Below, in pieces: positions 62,607-64,000 of a stretch of 64,000 bases of DNA. The stretch spans positions 62,001 through 126,000 of the forward strand of contig NZ_JACFTB010000001.1 in assembly GCF_014281965.1 (NCBI RefSeq). Reading direction: 5' to 3'. The notes beneath the pieces are model-generated. The model ran no database searches. It saw nothing but the letters and a program-made list of their open reading frames with translations, and was not told the DNA's origin. Positions within the stretch are counted from its first letter, which is position 1. The number at the start of each line of letters is the position of its first letter. The translations under genes and the position numbers were made by a program. The stretch is from Rhodococcus sp. BP22. Lineage in GTDB: Bacteria; Actinomycetota; Actinomycetes; Mycobacteriales; Mycobacteriaceae.

Positions 62607-63403
62607 CGATCCACGGTAGCGACCGTCGTCCGGACAACCGATTCGACGTCGGATTGTTCAGTCCGAATCCAACCCCTAACACGGCCGTTGCGATGCTCAC
62701 TGCGCAGTCGATTCTCGAGCTCAAACTGTTGCTACGCAATGGCGAGCAGTTGCTCCTGACGATGTTCATCCCGATCATCCTTTTGGTCGGGCTCACATTG
62801 CTGCCGCTGGGGGCGATGGGCGACCATCCGGTAGACCAGGTCGTCCCTGCCGTGATGATGGTGGCGATCATGTCCACCGCCTTCACCGGTCAGGCAATTG
62901 CTGTCGGCTTCGACCGCCGATACGGCGCACTCAAACGTCTCGGTGCAACGGCACTACCCCGGTGGGGAATCATCGGCGGTAAGAGCATCGCAGTAGTGAT
63001 GGTGGTGATCCTGCAGACCGTCGTTCTCGGATCTATCGCGGTGGCGCTGGGTTGGCGTCCCGACATTGTCGGGCTAGCGCTCGGAGCAGTGGTGATCGCA
63101 CTCGGCACGGTGACATTCGCCACCATGGGGCTACTGCTCGGAGGCACCCTCCGAGCCGAAATCGTCCTGGCTTTGGCAAACATCTTGTGGTTCATCATGC
63201 TGGGAATCGGCAGCCTCGTCGTTCTCTCCGAGGACATGCCGACGGCATTGCACACCATCGCCCGATTGGTTCCGTCCGGCGCGCTGGCCGAAGCATTGGG
63301 ACAGGCAGTCGATGGATCATGGGATTGGTTCGGCGTTGCGGTGCTCGCCGCCTGGGCCGCAGTCTGCGCTTGGCTCGCGGTTCGCACATTCAAGTTCACG
63401 TGA
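62603..63403 (+). CDS. ABC-2 type exporter permease (Rv1457c type)
   Basis: 266 residues with six membrane helices and a polar N-terminus. The ABC-2 pattern is visible as an N-terminal amphipathic coupling helix (LELKLLLRNGEQLLLTMFIP), AVGFDRRYGALKRLGATALPR and a final helix pair. ATG at 62603 overlaps the ATPase stop (ATGA), so the ATPase and permease are made together; a homodimer of each would form the exporter. A hairpin follows 9 nt after the stop. Confidence 0.88.
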   Translation: MTIHGSDRRPDNRFDVGLFSPNPTPNTAVAMLTAQSILELKLLLRNGEQLLLTMFIPIILLVGLTLLPLGAMGDHPVDQVVPAVMMVAIMSTAFTGQAIAVGFDRRYGALKRLGATALPRWGIIGGKSIAVVMVVILQTVVLGSIAVALGWRPDIVGLALGAVVIALGTVTFATMGLLLGGTLRAEIVLALANILWFIMLGIGSLVVLSEDMPTALHTIARLVPSGALAEALGQAVDGSWDWFGVAVLAAWAAVCAWLAVRTFKFT

Positions 63404-63411
63404 AGTGAATT

Positions 63412-63428
63412 CCCGGCGTCCTGCCGGG
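63412..63428 (+). terminator. Small hairpin after the ABC exporter operon
   Basis: CCCGGC (63412-63417), loop GTCCT, GCCGGG (63423-63428). A compact GC stem between the permease stop and the ctaA promoter; no U tract. Confidence 0.5.
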
Positions 63429-63441
63429 CCTACAGCATGGG

Positions 63442-63464
63442 GTCAACGACGCTCTGTAGTTGAC
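63442..63464 (+). promoter_or_regulatory. Inverted repeat GTCAAC-N11-GTTGAC in the ctaA promoter
   Basis: Perfect 6-bp arms at 63442-63447 and 63459-63464. The right arm overlaps TTGACA (63460-63465), and a -10-like TACGAT (63472-63477) lies 6 nt before the GTG, suggesting a leaderless start. The arm could be an operator of a heme or redox regulator; the protein is unknown. Confidence 0.4.
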
Positions 63465-63483
63465 AGCCGTTTACGATCACATA

Positions 63484-64000
63484 GTGCTGTATCGAGCGTT
63501 TCTCCGCGTCGTGGACCTGCTGCCTGTGCCTACCCTGCGGGTGCAGAAAATCGTGGCATTCATCGTCATTCTGACTCAGGGCGGAATTGCCGTCACCGGA
63601 GCCATCGTGCGGGTGACGGCGTCGGGACTCGGTTGCCCGACGTGGCCGCAGTGCTTCCCAGGCAGTTTCACGCCGGTCGGCGTCTCGGAAGTTCCAGTTC
63701 TGCACCAGGCAGTCGAGTTCGGCAACCGGTTGTTGACCTTCGCTGTAGTACTTGTTGCAGCGTTGATAGTTCTCGCGGTCACACGTGCCCGTCGGCGTCG
63801 GGAAGTAATTCTTTTCGCCTGGCTCATGCCACTCGGAACCGTTGTACAAGCAGTGGTCGGCGGCTTCACCGTGCTGACAGGGCTGCTGTGGTGGACGGTC
63901 GCCGTACACCTCGTCTTGTCCATGATCATGGTCTGGCTCGCAACGCTGCTGTACTTCAAAGTCGCCGACCCCGATCCTGCCGGACCTTCTGTCCCCACTG
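63484..64000 (+). CDS. ctaA: Heme A synthase, CtaA/COX15 family (3' partial)
   Basis: The first 172 residues, running off the right edge. It converts heme O to heme A for the aa3 cytochrome oxidase. Features are the N-terminal helix, then GGIAVTGAIVRVTASGLGCPTWPQCFPGS with the conserved Arg, the Cys pair (C-PTWPQ-C) of the CtaA extracytoplasmic loop, a histidine in VLHQAVEFGNR and a second in VAVHLVL; these histidines are the heme-axial type. GTG at 63484. Counterpart of Rv1456c, next to the ABC exporter. Confidence 0.9.
   Translation, partial: MLYRAFLRVVDLLPVPTLRVQKIVAFIVILTQGGIAVTGAIVRVTASGLGCPTWPQCFPGSFTPVGVSEVPVLHQAVEFGNRLLTFAVVLVAALIVLAVTRARRRREVILFAWLMPLGTVVQAVVGGFTVLTGLLWWTVAVHLVLSMIMVWLATLLYFKVADPDPAGPSVPT

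Overview
The window comes from a high-GC actinobacterium of the mycolic-acid group, most likely Rhodococcus sensu lato. The evidence is a mycothiol ligase (mshC), InhA/MabA-type mycolate enzymes, an MptB-like lipoglycan mannosyltransferase, a SufR-led suf operon, a CrtLm-type lycopene cyclase, and two long gene runs in the same order I recall from Mycobacterium tuberculosis (about Rv2130c-Rv2141c and about Rv1456c-Rv1496). No transposase, integrase, plasmid gene, CRISPR array or rRNA was seen.

Layout. 1-5592: tail of a Wadjet-type anti-plasmid defence operon (end of JetB, full JetC and JetD; jetA and most of jetB lie outside). 5658-9981 (minus): uppP, a phosphatase, DUF3090, a SCO1664-type kinase-like protein and mshC, packed as an operon. 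10194-16713: aldo/keto reductase, LppL-like lipoprotein, DUF5703, pyrD, rhomboid, PEBP and M20 peptidase. 16870-16958: tRNA-Leu(GAG). 17083-24364 (plus): a more variable block with a zinc-ribbon SDR, GCS2-family ligase, DUF2784, enoyl-reductase-like protein, CoA transferase and nucleoside hydrolase. 24415-29619 (minus): meaB-mutB-mutA, the methylmalonyl-CoA mutase system. 29779-31719: TVP38 membrane protein and a SatD-like regulator with a membrane partner. 31804-34293: stomatin, NfeD and DUF3097. 34351-43021: an Rv1486c-like gene, hemH, inhA, fabG1, then VWA, DUF58 and MoxR genes and the peptidoglycan hydrolase ripA. 43443-49922: Rv1476-like protein, acn, acnR, a small HTH protein and an ABC-F ATPase. 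50130-53098: SDR, lycopene cyclase and Ku. 53235-59769 (minus): sufT-U-S-C-D-B-R. 59932-64000 (plus): mptB, ABC exporter ATPase and permease, and the start of ctaA.

How the parts connect. Translational coupling is frequent: many neighbours overlap as ATGA, GTGA or TTGA. Several promoters look leaderless (TANNNT about 6-7 nt before the start codon: SatD-like gene, fabG1, mptB, ctaA). Regulatory logic visible in the DNA includes a match to the AcnR operator consensus between the -35 and -10 of acn with acnR just downstream; a cluster of four heptamers over the SatD promoter; an inverted repeat over the sufR start; and a TTACT-N4-AGTAA palindrome upstream of fabG1-inhA with a near copy before the enoyl-reductase-like gene. 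Most convergent gene pairs are separated by strong hairpins.
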